DNA of 64,000 bases, taken from NCBI GenBank assembly GCA_012845835.1, contig JABAKD010000035.1, forward strand, positions 764,246 through 828,245, in the 5' to 3' direction. The translations under genes were made by a program, and so were the position numbers. This stretch comes from Undaria pinnatifida. Taxonomy: Eukaryota; Sar; Phaeophyceae; Laminariales; Alariaceae. The number at the start of each line of letters is the position of its first letter. Position 1 is the first letter of the stretch. Of this stretch, positions 44,141 to 56,210 are shown in pieces. The notes beneath the pieces were generated by a model. It saw only the letters and a list, made by a program, of their open reading frames with translations, was not told the origin of the DNA and did not search any database.

Positions 44141-44446
44141 TGTTGATTGTATGCTTGGATGTGATACGGATATGATGACGGCTGAGTTTAGTAGGGGTTT
44201 CCAGTGATAGGTTGACTACATGGCAGCGGAACATCGGGGTGGTGCAATTTTTCTGGCTGTTTCGCCGTCACTCCTCGTTGTTGTTCTTCTACCGAGTGAG
44301 TCTTCTTGTCTCCACGATGTGCCTTGGCTAGGAGCGACATGATGTATTTGTACGTCGTTTACTTGTCTTCATACCGGTGACTTCACTACCCCACTACTGT
44401 TCGCTCAACGGGTAAGCCCTCTACGATTCGTAGGGATCAACAAACA
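44141..44446 (+). repeat. 5' LTR of Copia-B
   Basis: 306 bp, TGTTGATTGTATGCTTGG to GGGATCAACAAACA. Homologous to 52413-52723 and, inverted, to 53655-53962. Confidence 0.87.
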
Positions 44447-44599
44447 CGATAATTATCCCGTACCGAACGAGGTACCGTCCCTGTTCGAAGCAAAAGGTGT
44501 TGAGTGCTGTGGGCTCTTCTGCGGAAGAGAGCTAGCTGGAGATATCACAAAAACAGCCCTCCCTGTGAAAGGGAGCGAGCTGGATTTCTTATTTGACCC

Positions 44600-44848
44600 A
44601 TGCCCGAGGGCAAGGTAAAAATGGGCGTTGTGGACGTGAAAGCGTTAGCAGAGAGGGCGGGGAGCTCTCAGCGGGCCACGATGCGGGTGCTGGAAGAGCT
44701 GCTCGCAAGAAGGGACCAACTCGAGCAAGAAATTGAAGGTGGTTCTTACTACGATTTTCGGACCGTCGACCAGATTTCTGCCGGATGGGATGCGTTCTAC
44801 CTAATCGAAGGTCGCATTGAGGAAAGCAAACTCATCATTTGGGGGTAA
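44600..44848 (+). CDS. Unknown 82-residue ORF inside Copia-B
   Basis: Starts at ATG 44600 (MPEGKVKMGVVDVKALAERA) and ends SKLIIWG. Charged and probably helical (QRATMRVLEELLARRDQLEQ), without low complexity; it looks protein-like. It lies 154 bp inside the 5' LTR, where gag would be expected, but does not resemble copia gag. It could be an ORF1, a captured exon or chance. I do not recognise it. Confidence 0.35.
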   Translation: MPEGKVKMGVVDVKALAERAGSSQRATMRVLEELLARRDQLEQEIEGGSYYDFRTVDQISAGWDAFYLIEGRIEESKLIIWG

Positions 44849-45879
44849 TCGCAACTACTCCTCGAGCCCTCCAGCGTCTCTCTACGACAGGAGCAAATGC
44901 GAGAGATTTCGCATCCAACTCAGATACAAGAGAGGCGAGCGGGCGTGGTCAGGTCAGAGTCACAGCTCGTAATCCCAAAACTTGAGGCTGGGAGTGACAG
45001 CACTGCACAGCAGCAGCAGCCGTAGCAGCAACAGCAGTGGCAGCAGCAGCAATTCGAGTCGGAAGAAAATCAGATGGTTCTGGTGGTTGGGGCGTGCAGG
45101 GATATGGTGGAATTTGAGAAGAGGGTGGAAAGGCAGGAGTAGCACTTGCATCTGCCACCGATGCAGCAGCAGCAGCTGCAACCTCCGGCGACACCACCCC
45201 CGTGCTCCATGGGAGCGGCGGCTGCTGAGCTGATTGGCGTGTGGCCCTTGTTCCGGGATCAAAACATGGTGGCTGGCTGCGGTGGAGGACGCGGGGCTTG
45301 AGAGGCACGGGCACCCAGCCGAAGAATCCTTTCCACCGTTTGCACCAGACTAAGGCAACAATCGCAGGTTATGTCATGAACACGTGTTTGTGTCTGGACT
45401 TTGACTTGATTGTAAAGCAATACAGTCAGGTAGTTGAGTTTCTGCTGTGTGAATGACATCGTATGACCTGTCGCGATATATGATACTGCTAACTATACAG
45501 CAGCAGTATTTGATTGACGTAGGGACGACATGTTATTCTTTGCAGCTGAGACGAACATTTTTTTATTATTTGCGGTTAAGATTTTGTTTTTCGCGTTAAA
45601 TCATAGCAACGTGCAGAGTAGCTTGGGCAGAGCGACAGGCAGGATAAGTATATGTGTTTGTCCCCCGGCCTCTCTTGCCCCAACCACCGGCAACTGTGAT
45701 TGATTCTGGTATGATAGCTCTGCTGATCAACCGGTTACTAGCACGGGATGCAGGATGCTTGACGGGTTGAAAAAAGATTATGTCAGCAGTAGTTAGCGCT
45801 TGCTTGCGGCAGACAGCAGTATTCTCGGTCTGTCGTACGTACAACAGTTTGGTACTTTGGTTCGTTTTCAATCAACCAT
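44849..45879. other. Copia-B interior, no gene recognised
   Basis: CAG-rich stretch at 45005-45060 and 45160-45190; otherwise unassigned. Confidence 0.4.
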
Positions 45880-45959
45880 TTTCCCGCACACCAAAGAGGG
45901 TAGGTAGTGAGAACTCGCCATCTCCAAAACATAATGTTTTATCTCGGTTGTGTACGATG

Positions 45960-48617
45960 TATTTTCCCAATTAAATACCTGGTACGATATACACCTGCTC
46001 GTGGTATGTCGTACACGTTTCAGAGTCCTAACCGAGGAAAGGCCCAGTACAGGCTTGACTACATACTGACACGGCAAGTGGATAAACGATTGGTACATAA
46101 TGTCACTGTGCGAACCCCACCCAGGGAGAACGCTGAGTCGGACTACAACCTCATAACCGGAAATATTCGCCTTTTGGGCCGCATCGCACCAAATTGTCCA
46201 AAGAGAGTCATCAATAACCGGCGAGCTATTGATCTACCAAGATTAATGGCGGACCCGTATCTCCGGATGAATTTCCAAAACGTGATAGCAGCCAAGCTTG
46301 CCTCACCGATACCCGGTACTAATGCCGGAAGCGTTGATGACATGACCTCATTACTGACCGAGACGCTACTGCTGTCATGGGCGGCCGACATAGCGCCCCC
46401 TGTTCGGCGCAAACAAGTACAGAGGGGCTGGCGTTCGACCGAGGAGACGAAAGCGGTGCTGAAAGCATGCCGGCACGATAGGGAAGACGAGAGGAAACGG
46501 GTCCGTTCTGCTACAAACGATCGTGGTCTACGGCGATCCTCGAAGGCGACCTCCAAACAGCTGAAACTCACGCGGGTGGAAGCTGTACAGAGGTTCTTCG
46601 AAGATTACGTTAGCCAACTCGAAGGGCGTATCCGAGAAGGTGACTAATTCGGCTTCTACAAACACCTAAAGGGGATGGATGTGGAAGGGAAGAGGATGTT
46701 TAACTCGCAGTACATCGAAGACGAGGAAGGTCGATTGCTGCGGGATAATGCCTTCATCCGCGAGCGGTGGGTGAGGTGGTTTCACAAACTGCTTAACACC
46801 AAGTCGCCGACCCTTGACCAGAGCATTGTGGATGAGCTTAAGCAGTGGCCCCCATGCAGAAGACTGGACGATGTCCTGTCTAGGTGCGAAGTAGAGGAGG
46901 TGATCCGTGGGTTGGCGAATCGAAAGGCGGTAGGGCCCGATGGTCTCCCGGCCGAGCTCTTGAAGGTTTTGGCGGATGAAGGAGAATTGAACACTCTCGA
47001 AAAGTTCCTCGATGTCATCGTCGCTGTGTGGAGGGAAGTGGCGTGCCGCGACAATGGGAAGATGCAACGATTAAAATGCTTCACAGGAAGAAAGATCGAA
47101 CTGTGTGGCACTTATCGTGTCATCTCCCTCGTGGCTCACGCCGGCAAACAACTCCTTTAAGTCATCGCGGGTCGCCTGAGTGACTCTTGCGAGCGCGAGA
47201 ACACTCTGCCGGAGGAACAGTGTGGATTCAGATCCCAACTCTCGACGGTTTACATGATGTTCGTAGTATAACGACTGCAGGAACTGGTGCGGAAGAAAGA
47301 CAACCCCTGGTACGTGTGCTTTATCGACCTCACCAAAGCATATGACTCCGTCGACCGAACCCTTCTGTGGGATGTCCTTGCTCGTGTTGGCGTGCCACCG
47401 TGAATGCTCGCCGTCATCCGCCACTTCCACGACGGCATGCAATCATGCGTCCGGCTGAATGATGGAGAATGCTCGGATAAGTTCGACGTGGCGCAAGGTC
47501 TCAGGCAAGGATGCGTGCTCGCGCCACTGCTGTTCAACACGTTTATCACGGCGGTACTGCGTGTGGCCGAGAAACGCTTCCTCGCTGATGCAGCCATCAC
47601 GGACAACATGGTGCATCTCCAACGAAAGGAGAAAGGCGAGAACAAGGGCACTTCTCGCACAGGCAAAGCCAACGGGCGCAGTGGGAAGGAGGGGGAGGAG
47701 GTGCAGAGATTGTAGGGTATGCTGTCCGCGGACAATGAGGGCATCGCATCGCGATCATGGGAAGGACTGGAGAGGGTTATGACGGTGATCGTGACCGCGT
47801 GCTCGGCGTTCGGGCTTACGGTACCCGAGGTGAAAACAGAGATTATGTGCCTCAAACCAAAGGCAGGGGGGATATGTCGTTCACGATCAATGCAGCCGGC
47901 CCGGTATACAAACAAACCGACTCGAGTGTGTGTACTTGGGCGGGGCTATCACCGCAGACAGAGACCTCAGTATTGGAATAACGCCGCGTCTTCAGAGGGC
48001 TTGGGCGTGCTTCCAGCGGTACAAAATGGAAGAATATGATCGCCCGGGTGTGCGCTTACGATTGAAGATGCGGTTGCTGAAAGATGACGTGGTCGAGACA
48101 CTTATTTACGGTTGCATGGCGTGGATCCCGAACAAGCCTGACTATGACAAGCTACGACGGATTCACAACTCTGTGTTCCTCCGATGCCTCGGATGGCGGA
48201 ACAAAAGCGCGACGACCACACCCTATCGTACGCCGACGCGCTTGCCAAGACAGCTTCCGAGAGCATAGAGGCGATAGTGCGCAAACGGAGGATTTTGTTT
48301 GCGGGATTCGTAGCACGTATGGAGGAGGAGCGTCTGCCACAGAGGGTGATGTTTGGGGAGCTTGTTGGGGGTAAGGGCTACTCAGGGGGGGAAGAGTAGG
48401 ACTGGAGGGCTCATCTGAAGAAGGATATGTCGGTCTTTGGAATGAAATTCGAAAGGTGGCGAAAGACTGCTCAGAAGGCTGGCGGATGGTTTCGAAGAGT
48501 AGAGGAGGGAGCCGAGGTGTTCATGCGGATTTGGCATGAAACGGAGAGACGCAAAGCTTCAGAGCCACACGCAAAGGCTTTGGCAGCGTTATCTACCATC
48601 GGCCTCTCTAAGCGGTC
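45960..48617 (+). pseudogene. LINE (non-LTR retrotransposon) ORF2: endonuclease end, RT and C-terminal region
   Basis: The first frame holds the end of an apurinic-type endonuclease (AQYRLDYILTRQVDKRLVHN, then ESDYNL, where SDH would be expected). RT follows across several frames: [84 protein letters not shown] and [20 protein letters not shown]. The catalytic YADD is SADN (47725-47736). It continues with LGGAITADRDLSIGITPRL and GVRLRLKMRLLKDDVVETLI, then a C-terminal region ([35 protein letters not shown]). Several stops (46645, 47158, 47268, 47401, 47713). LINE RT primes at nicked target DNA; this copy is inactive. Confidence 0.87.
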
Positions 48618-49288
48618 GGGGGAAGAGGGGAGGGGGGGAAGGGGTGGAGGGGGGGAGGGGGGGAGGGGGGAGGGGGGGAGGGAGGAGGGGGGGAGCGGGG
48701 GAGGTGGGAGGGGGGACGGGGGAGGGCGGGAGGGGGGAAGGGGGGAGGGGGGGGAAGGGGGATGGGGGAATGGGGGAAGGGGGGAGGGGGAGGAGAGAGG
48801 GGGGGGTGGGGGGAGGGGGGGGGAGAGGGGGGGTGGGGGGAGGGGGGGAGGGAGAGGGGGGAGGGGGGAGGGGGGAAAGGGGGAGGAGGGGAGGGGGGAG
48901 GGGGGGAGGGGGGAGGTGGGGAGGGGGGGGGGGGAGGGGGGACGGGGGGAGGGGGGAGGGGGAAGGGGGAGGGGGAAGGGGGGGAGGGGGGAGGGGGGGA
49001 GGGGGGAGGGGGGTGGGGGGAGGGGGGGGGGGGGAGGGGGGGAGGGGGGAGGGGGGGAGGGGGGAGGGGGGGAGGAGGGAGGGGGGGAGGGGGGAGGGGG
49101 GGAGGGGGGAGGGTGGGAGGGGGGAGGGGGGGTGGGGGGAGGGGGAGGGGGGGAGGGGGGGAGGGAGGGGGGGAGGGGGAGGGGGGGGGACGGGGGGAGG
49201 GGGAAGGGGGGGATGGCGGGGGGAAGGGGGGAAGGGGCGGGGGGGGTGGGGGAAGGGGCGGAGAGGGGGTGGGGGGAAGGGGGGGCGT
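48618..49288 (+). repeat. ~670 bp G-rich minisatellite (GGGGGA-type)
   Basis: Plus strand almost only G and A with rare C or T: runs of G4-G8 separated by A, GA or GT. Directly follows the LINE coding end. High G-quadruplex potential on the plus strand. Open frames through it (Gly-Arg on plus, Pro-Ser on minus) are low complexity and not genes. Confidence 0.93.
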
Positions 49289-50984
49289 CATGCCCAAGAG
49301 ACTGAAGTCTGGGTCTGGCCATCATCGTCTCGAAATTTGTGGTCCTTTCAATGGCCGTCATAAGATAACGTAAGACCACCCTGACTTCTTCGCCATGTTG
49401 CGTTCTCTCCCCAGTGCCATTGATGATGCACTTGATACCCTCTATGAGCCCAATGCCGTCTTTAGGCGGTTCCTAGGGCCTGCTAGTATGACATTTTTTC
49501 ATTTTTTCCTTTCCTTTCTTCCTCGTTTTTGTCTTGTCTTTTCTTCCTTTTCTTGACTCGCTCTTCTTTCCTTTCCGTTTTCGTTTTTTTCGCTTCTTGT
49601 CATTTCTTTCCTTTTCTTTCTCTTCTTTTCTTTTCTTTGTTTTGTTTCATTAATTGACTTTCGTCTGTCGTGCGTATGCGTAGTGATAGGTACTACGTGC
49701 AATCTATACGTGGCAGTCTTTCCTGGGTGGCAATCGATATAGTCGGTTTTTCCAGGCGCGGCTAGTGAGACGCATGCACCAGTATGGGCCTGGCACATCG
49801 TAGCCCGACCCTCGATTTCACTTTTATATGTTTCTGGTGGAGGCATGAATTGCGTCAGCTGTGATATATGCGCGTACCACCTTTGGGTGTTTGTGTTTTT
49901 CCCTGGGGTATTCCTCAGCCCCAAAGTAACTGGAGCTTGTCCTGTGACCACGGACTTGATTATTGGAGTTAATGTGCGAATAACAACAACAACAACGTCA
50001 TCCTGTTTTACAGATAAGTTGGTGACGGTTGATGGCTGTAGGGGTATGGTTAGTACCAGCAGTTTTATATTTCGGGTACGCACGAGAGATGATGCCACAT
50101 ACGTGGTAGTTTTGCTGTGTGTACAATGCTGGCTACTTCCAGAATAGCTGGTTGTCAACCTCAACAGCGATCTATCATGGTGCGGTACAAGAAATGAAGA
50201 AAACGATAGTGAGGAAATATAGTATTACTCGCGTGTTATGAGGCAATATGTGGTAAAAATATCGGGATGTTTTCTTCTCATTAAACTGAATATTCCATGC
50301 TGATCTTGTGCCGGTCATGCCTACTTTAGTGTGAATATGATATTGTAGTCTGAAATGCTTTGCTCGACAATGATTGATGATAGGATTTTGATTTTGTGCA
50401 AGCCCCCTTTCGTTAGATCACCCCCTCAACTACCCCTGCCCTTATCATGCGCGTGTGTAGAGTGTTATGGTAAGCGGTATCTGTATGCCGGATCACAAAC
50501 AATGAACAGGGGGAATGGGGTAGATTACAAGGTTTTCATAGTCCACAGGTGCTCAAACATTTCATGTTCGAAGTATACGGGCATTTTGAATACAAACGAA
50601 AATGGCCAATATTCCTGCGTTTGTTATGCAATTTACCTGATACCGTATACAATATACGAGTTTTAGTAAAGGTTGCCAAGCAGTTTAAAGGGTCGTTATG
50701 TCTTTGCCCCGGTATCTTATCAAGCAGCAGCATGGACTAACACTCTTGCTGCGCTGTGATACTACTTGTCGCTCTTCCAGGAAGGAACATGCGAAATAAC
50801 TTGACCCTCGACATAACAACCTCGTCACGTGTAGCGAGGCGTTTGCGCTCTGATCTATCAGTACTCTGAAACAGAAAGAAACACGCGGTTGTATTCGAGC
50901 AATACCGGCATCAAACAGTTGTTGATTTAACTCTGAAATATACTGACATATTGCGGGATTTGATGTATTTTTGCGGGGTTTGCG
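49289..50984. other. No gene recognised (Copia-B interior)
   Basis: 49490-49650 is T/C rich (TTTCCTTTTC-type) and 49980-49997 is an ACA repeat. Nothing else recognised. Confidence 0.45.
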
Positions 50985-51240
50985 GTGATTGGTGGTATAT
51001 GCGTTAGATCGGGTGGGAGAAACCCGCTCGAGGAAGGTCTCAAACAGACTGAGATTTTTCGCATACTGGTCGGATTCTTGATGTGGCTTGCTAACCAGGC
51101 ACATCCGGACATTGCGAACGCAGTGAGAGCGGTGGCTAGGTACACGAATTCAATGAGGAAGGTACACAGGAAGACTGCATATGGTATTATCCCTGTCACC
51201 GGGATTTCTTGATGGTTTATTCTTGTCGAGACTGGTAGAG
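50985..51240 (+). pseudogene. Copia reverse transcriptase C-terminal fragment
   Basis: FRILVGFLMWLANQAHPDIA, then NAVRAVARYTNSM and KTAYGII, corresponds to the Ty1/copia stretch (VGsLmWLa..tRPDIa.AVr.vary...H...A..il) between RT and RNase H. Plus strand, the same as the Copia-B LTRs. Only this piece survives. Confidence 0.75.
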
Positions 51241-51332
51241 TATCTCATGATATAGTACGCTAGGTTCGCTGTTTCTACTGTTTGTGACAATGATATTTGA
51301 GATTTTTCGTTTCCATTTGAGTAACGAATTGC

Positions 51333-51612
51333 TGATGGTGGATGATACGGAGTATATTATGAGCTGGAAGTATGAGGTTTTTCGGACTTGGGGACGGCAA
51401 CGGGTTTGGTAAACTACCCGGGGTCATCTTTGCGTAATCAGTCTATGGCTTTCTCAACTATCCCAGTAATGAGACCGTGATGGTGGATGATACGGAGTAT
51501 ATTATGAGCTGGAAGTATGAGATTTTCTGGGACTTGGGGACGGCAACGGTTTTGGTAAACTACCCGGGGTCATCCCGGCGCAATCAGTCTATGGTTTTCT
51601 CAATGAGCCAAA
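51333..51612 (+). repeat. Direct duplication of ~133 bp
   Basis: TGATGGTGGATGATACGGAG and following sequence at 51333-51466 is repeated at 51479-51612 with few changes. Confidence 0.85.
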
Positions 51613-52412
51613 TCGTTTGGTTAATATCGGGTCACGCCCACCTGTTACCGCTTGTGCGAGGTAGGTTTCTCTTGACGACTTGAGAGGATTAAGGCTCATT
51701 AATCTGGAAAAAGGCCTCAAACTCGATGAGTTCGCTAGGTCTGAACCCGAGGGCGACTAACTTTTTCACGAGCTGATTGGAATTTTGATATTTCTTGACT
51801 TTTGAAGCGGATGAGGATTCTGCATACATGAGCTGGATTTTGGTACTTTTAGAGCGCATGGTATTTGGGCGGCAAGCACCTGTTTCTTGACTTTAGAAAT
51901 AGTACCTTTTCACGATTGCGTTGTCTTGTATGGCATTATTTTGCTGTGGGTTTAAGCATTTGGAATCTGAACGGATTTTTAGTGTGGACCCAGCCAGGAG
52001 GCATTTGTCTAATTCGAAAGCGATTTTTGATATTGCTGTCCGATCAATGACACTTGTAGGCAACCCTATTCTATGGAGCTGACAACCGTTTTGTAATGAA
52101 GGCTGAGTGCTGATTATTGAACCGATGTTTGAGGTTTCGGGTTTTCGAATTTGGATTTCGAATTTGAGTTTTTGTTTTTGGGCATGGGATTTCACAACTT
52201 CGATCTTAGGTTCGCGAAGATTGATGTTGGATATTGTCCCTGAATTGTGTCCCTAAATTAATGGAGTACTTTTCAAGGACTATGGTGCTGCAATCTTTAT
52301 TTCTTGTTACAGTAGTACTGGGAAGATTTTGACCGTATTTTTCATTGCATCGTTTTACCCTGTTGATAGGATAATTTAGCATCATGCCGTATGATTTTCG
52401 AAGCAGGGAGGC
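51613..52412. other. Copia-B 3' non-coding region
   Basis: No coding domain recognised between the duplication and the 3' LTR. Confidence 0.4.
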
Positions 52413-52723
52413 CGTTGATTGTATGCTTGGGTTTAATACGGATATGATGAAGGTTGGTTATAGTAAGGGTTTCCAGTGATAGGTTGGCTACATGGTAGCG
52501 GGATATCGGGATGGTGGAATTATCTCGGCTATTTCGCCGTTACTCGTCGTTGTTCTTCTTCCACCGAGTGAGTCTTCTTCTCTCCACAATGTGCCTTGGC
52601 TAGGAGCAACATGATATATTCGTACATCTTTTACTTGTCTTCATAACGGTGACTTTACTATCCCACTACTGTTTGCTCAACACCACTACTAAGCCCTCTA
52701 CGCTTCGTAGGGATCAACAAACA
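52413..52723 (+). repeat. 3' LTR of Copia-B
   Basis: 311 bp; first base pair is CG instead of TG (CGTTGATTGTATGC), ends GGATCAACAAACA; followed by AGACG. Confidence 0.87.
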
Positions 52724-53521
52724 AGACGTCTGCGAGAGAACCTTCAATATGGAGCAGCCACGGGACTGTCAACTTTGGAAGTTTGAAAAAGTAAGCGTCG
52801 GGTCAAGGTTTTCGACAACAACTTTGATTAGATGTATCATCTGGATTCCAGATGCTTTGCACTGGTGGCCAAGCCCGTCTCGGTCGTGTAGTGCTGTCGG
52901 GGAGGACAGCGTCGTATCTACGCGCCGATATCGCTATCGGGGCAATGTACTTTGGGTTTACTTTTCTCGCATAGGTTGAGTAGCGCGGCGTAATTACCGT
53001 ATTTCTTGAGGCGTCACAGATTGCATTTCGTCCGCTTGGGCCTGCACCAGCTGTAGCTTTAAAGACACAGGTAGTGCACGCCAGTTGTTCGAACACGGGT
53101 CGAGACAGGGAATCGAGACGTTCAGTTGAGCCTGCACCAGCTGCAGCGTCGACGGCATAGGTAGTGCGCGGTATTGGAACACGGGTCGAGAAGTAACTCA
53201 AGACGTTCAGTTGAGCCTGCACCAGCTGCAGCATCGACGGCACAGGCAGTGCGCGTCATTGGAATACGGGTCGAGAAAAGGCCTCGAAGCGTTCACTTGA
53301 GCCTGCACCAGCTGCAGCATAGACGGCATAGGTAGTCCACACCAGAGGACCACGCTGCACCAGCTGTAATATAGACGACACAGGGAGTGTACGCTAGTAC
53401 AAGAGAGCACAGGCCGAGCTTTGCAAACTCGGGGTGTGTTTTTTGGAAAGCCTGCGCAAGGATTGCAGCAGGGTATATACAAACCCTTCACGTTCACTGC
53501 TGATCGGGAGGAGCCATTATC
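52724..53521 (+). other. Copia-A leader with ~87 bp minisatellite (53040-53390)
   Basis: CCTGCACCAGCTGCAGC recurs at about 53042, 53129, 53216 and 53303, with a partial unit at 53368, inside ~87 bp units that also share ACACGGGTCGAGA and CGTTCA.TTGAG. No gene recognised. Confidence 0.7.
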
Positions 53522-54688
53522 ATGAATAGCACAACGAACAACCTTCACGTTGTCTTGAAAAAAATATCAAAATTCGACGGCAAAAAGGCGGACGACGTTC
53601 TTGAATAGAGTTATAAAATACATGCCAGTCTTACCATCTACAACAGAGCCATCTTGTTTGTTGACCCCTACGAAGCGTATAGGGCTTACCCATTGCACAA
53701 TCAACCGTGGGGTGGTTGGTCAGCAGCAGGTAGACAAATGCATCATCAACATATTATATCAACACAGCTCCATGCCGGGGCCCAACGTGGAGAGAAGAAG
53801 CCTCACTCGGTGGAACAATAACAACGAGGAGTGACGACGAAATAGCCAGAATAGTTCCACCATTCCGATATCACCACTACCATGTAGCCAACCTATCATT
53901 GGAAAACCTTACTATACTCAACCGTCATCATGTCCGTATCATATCCAAGCATGCAATCAACACATCTTCAACATCCGCCAGAGGCAAGAGCGACCGCCGG
54001 AGACCGACGACAGTCAGGCTACTGCCCGTGCGGCGTGGAACGCCGCCAACCTAGATCTATCAGCACACCGTTATTTTCGACGGGCGGCTCAGTCTTCTTC
54101 GTCTTACGGAGATTCGCGGGCACCGCACTCGAGGATGGAGCAAGACATGGACAGCAGGCATGGGCAGCGCTACGTAAGAAGTTCAAAGGGAGTTCGCGCG
54201 AAGCAATTCGCTCGGAGCATTCAAAAATGAACAACGCGCGAATGCGCCCAGCCCAAGACCCGGACGAGTATCTTTACATCATGGATGGCTGTCGAGATCG
54301 CAACACGTGCGACCCACCAGAGAGTCCCACAGATCGTCAGTATGAGGGCATTTTACTGAAATTTCTACCGCCCGAATATAAGGCCATACGCCACGCCCAC
54401 CTTGAGAAGGGGGACTTCGGACTTGCGGATACCCGGCGTATGATGGCGGCTATTTACGCAGGTAACCTGGCCCATTCACGTTCTGATTCATTCAGGGGTA
54501 TCGCGGGACGTGATGCCGCCATGCAGGCGGTGACCCGCTATCGCAGCGACATCAAGTGCCATGTTTGTGGTCGTGTCGGTCACTTCAAAATTAAGTGCCC
54601 CCTACGCGTCAAGCAGCAGCAGGAGAATGATGAACAGCAGCAGCAACAGCGTGAAGGACAACAAAATCACCCACGCAGACAGCACTAA
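53522..54688 (+). pseudogene. Copia-A gag with CCHC knuckle, split by a solo LTR
   Basis: Start ATG at 53522: MNSTTNNLHVVLKKISKFDG, then KKADDVLE, a TAG where Trp is expected, and SYKIHASLTIYNRAI. The frame is cut at 53654 by an inserted LTR and resumes at 53963 (FNIRQRQERP after removal of one target copy). With one more frame change it continues with GQQAWAALRKKFKGSSREAI, DPDEYLYIMDGCRDR and PPEYKAIRHAHLEKGDFGLA. The zinc knuckle is CHVCGRVGHFKIKC (C-x2-C-x4-H-x4-C), followed by a Gln-rich tail. This is the usual UBN2-type copia Gag, which forms the particle and binds RNA. Confidence 0.85.
53655..53962 (-). repeat. Solo LTR of the Copia-B family inserted in Copia-A gag
   Basis: 308 bp, TGTTTGTTGACCCC to ATGCAATCAACA on the plus strand (inverse of 44141-44446), flanked by CATCT at 53650-53654 and 53963-53967, a perfect 5 bp target duplication. 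Confidence 0.9.
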
Positions 54689-55376
54689 CGAAATCGTGGA
54701 GGTGGGCGAGATCCCGTGTCGTGCTCATACCACACAACAACCTCCCATAGCGACGCCGACTGCAGCGCCAGGAGGCGAAAACAGGCTGACGGCAACGCTC
54801 ACATTGCTGCAACTGGGCCTGTTGCGGATAACGGGAATCTGCAGCGCGTTCGGCCTTCCAGAAGAGGGCGATCAGCCGCAACGCCCCTACATCTCCTTCA
54901 CAGCGACGGAGGTACATCCCACCGCGGCAATTGCGGCGGAGAAAATCCACAATGAGGAAACGTGGTCATTCAGCTCACTGTCAGCATCACGTCCTTTACC
55001 ATTTGAGGAACGCGCCAAGCCCGCTATTTCTTTTGGAGTTCAGGAAAAGTCGGATTTTTCCTACACGAACGGGGGAACGGACGGCGAGGGTGGATCGTTC
55101 TACGGTATGGCCCCGGAGCCAGAACCGGCCGAGATCGAGCGCAAACCCCACGTGAGTGGTAATGTTGTTACTGTTCTAATCGACAGCGGAGCATCAGGCC
55201 ACTACTTCGACGATAGCATCATCTCCGATCTCAAACATCGTTCACAGGACCACACCCCCCTCAGTACGCCTCGCACAATTCTTACGGCTGGAGGAGTTCT
55301 GCTGGACGGCACAGCGAAGGGCGTCTTACAAGGCCTCGTCACGGACGACTACAGACCTGCGCGGATCGCATCCTAA
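54689..55376 (+). pseudogene. Copia-A protease region
   Basis: The frame 54561-55376, shifted relative to gag, reads through a long acidic linker (EPEPAEIERKP) to VVTVLIDSGASGHYFDDSII. That is the copia aspartic protease site (DSGAS at 55180-55194) with the usual His two residues later. It continues TPRTILTAGGVLLDGTAKGV. It ends in a stop and another frame carries LIVPDIGRNIFSVKKAGE (55377-55430), the end of the protease domain. Active-site residues are kept. Confidence 0.8.
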
Positions 55377-55430
55377 TTGTGCCCGATATTGGGCGCAATA
55401 TTTTCTCTGTAAAAAAAGCGGGAGAAAGGG

Positions 55431-56190
55431 CATCGTTTCGATTTTTGATGTCAACAAACCAAGGCAGGCGAGGGATACTACCGTGCCTTTTCGTGGAGGG
55501 AACGACGATCTCTACTCCTTCAAACTAGACCTCAGTGCGGATGGATACGCAGGAAAGGAGCTGGCGATGCATGCGGTAACCAATGCCCAAGTGTGACACC
55601 GGCGGCTTGACCACCTCAACAAGCGCAACCTGGAGCTCATGAGAAGGAAGAACGGCAATGGAGAGGCATTTGACGGTTCTGTTGCGGACTGTGACGTCTG
55701 TGCGGTGGGGAAAAGCCATCAGCTGGCTCACCCCAATAACGCCAAGCACGCCGCCATTAATGCGCCCTTTCAGCTCGTGTACGAAGATCTCATGGGCCCC
55801 TTCAAACAGACGACTCATCGTGGATACAAGTTTTCTGAGGGATAATCGACCAGTTCACCAAGTGGACCGCTGTCTACCTCGTCTGCAGCAAAGATCGAAT
55901 CTCTGGAGCAAAGATCGAGCCCTTGCCTCGCTTCAGCTGTTCGTCACTTCAACCGTGATACCTCTCGGCAAACGCATCATCAGATGGCGTGCCGACAATG
56001 GAGGCAGACTTACGGGGGACGAGTTCGAGGATTACTGCCTAGGATCGGGCATAACTTGAGAATTCGCAGTCGCCAACACACCACAGAAAACCGGCGTATT
56101 GGAACGCGTCGGACGGACGGTGTGCAGAACGGTTCGCCCCATGCTTGTTGATAGTGGACTTCCTCCTTTTCTGTGAGGAGAGCTCATGAT
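55431..56190 (+). pseudogene. Copia-A integrase: pre-integrase finger and partial core
   Basis: The GAG-pre-integrase finger reads HRRLDHLNKRNLELM ... CDVCAVGKSHQLAH (HHCC type), but TGA replaces the Trp before HRRL (55597-55599). The core has PFQLVYEDLMGPFKQTTHRG, then DQFTKWTAVYLV, then RADNGGRLTGDEFEDY (second Asp), and after a stop TPQKTGVLERVGRTV with the catalytic Glu. The match ends near 56190 (GELMM), after which RT and RNase H are missing. Confidence 0.82.
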
Positions 56191-56210
56191 GACTAGATTT
56201 TGCTTTGTGA

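Larger units (their letters stand above)
44141..52723 (+). mobile_element. Copia-B LTR element inserted in the Copia-A leader
   Basis: LTRs 44141-44446 and 52413-52723 are flanked by AGACG at 44136-44140 and 52724-52728, a perfect 5 bp target duplication. A purine tract (GAAGCAGGGAGGC) precedes the 3' LTR. The interior holds an 82-codon ORF, a LINE, a G-rich array and a copia RT end. Gag, protease and integrase are not seen. Confidence 0.85.

Noticed and set aside
48427-49379. Long open frames of Gly/Arg (plus) and Pro/Ser (minus), 200-300 codons
   Set aside because: They are translations of the GGGGGA minisatellite, which has no stops in any frame; only the first ~60 plus-strand codons belong to the LINE.
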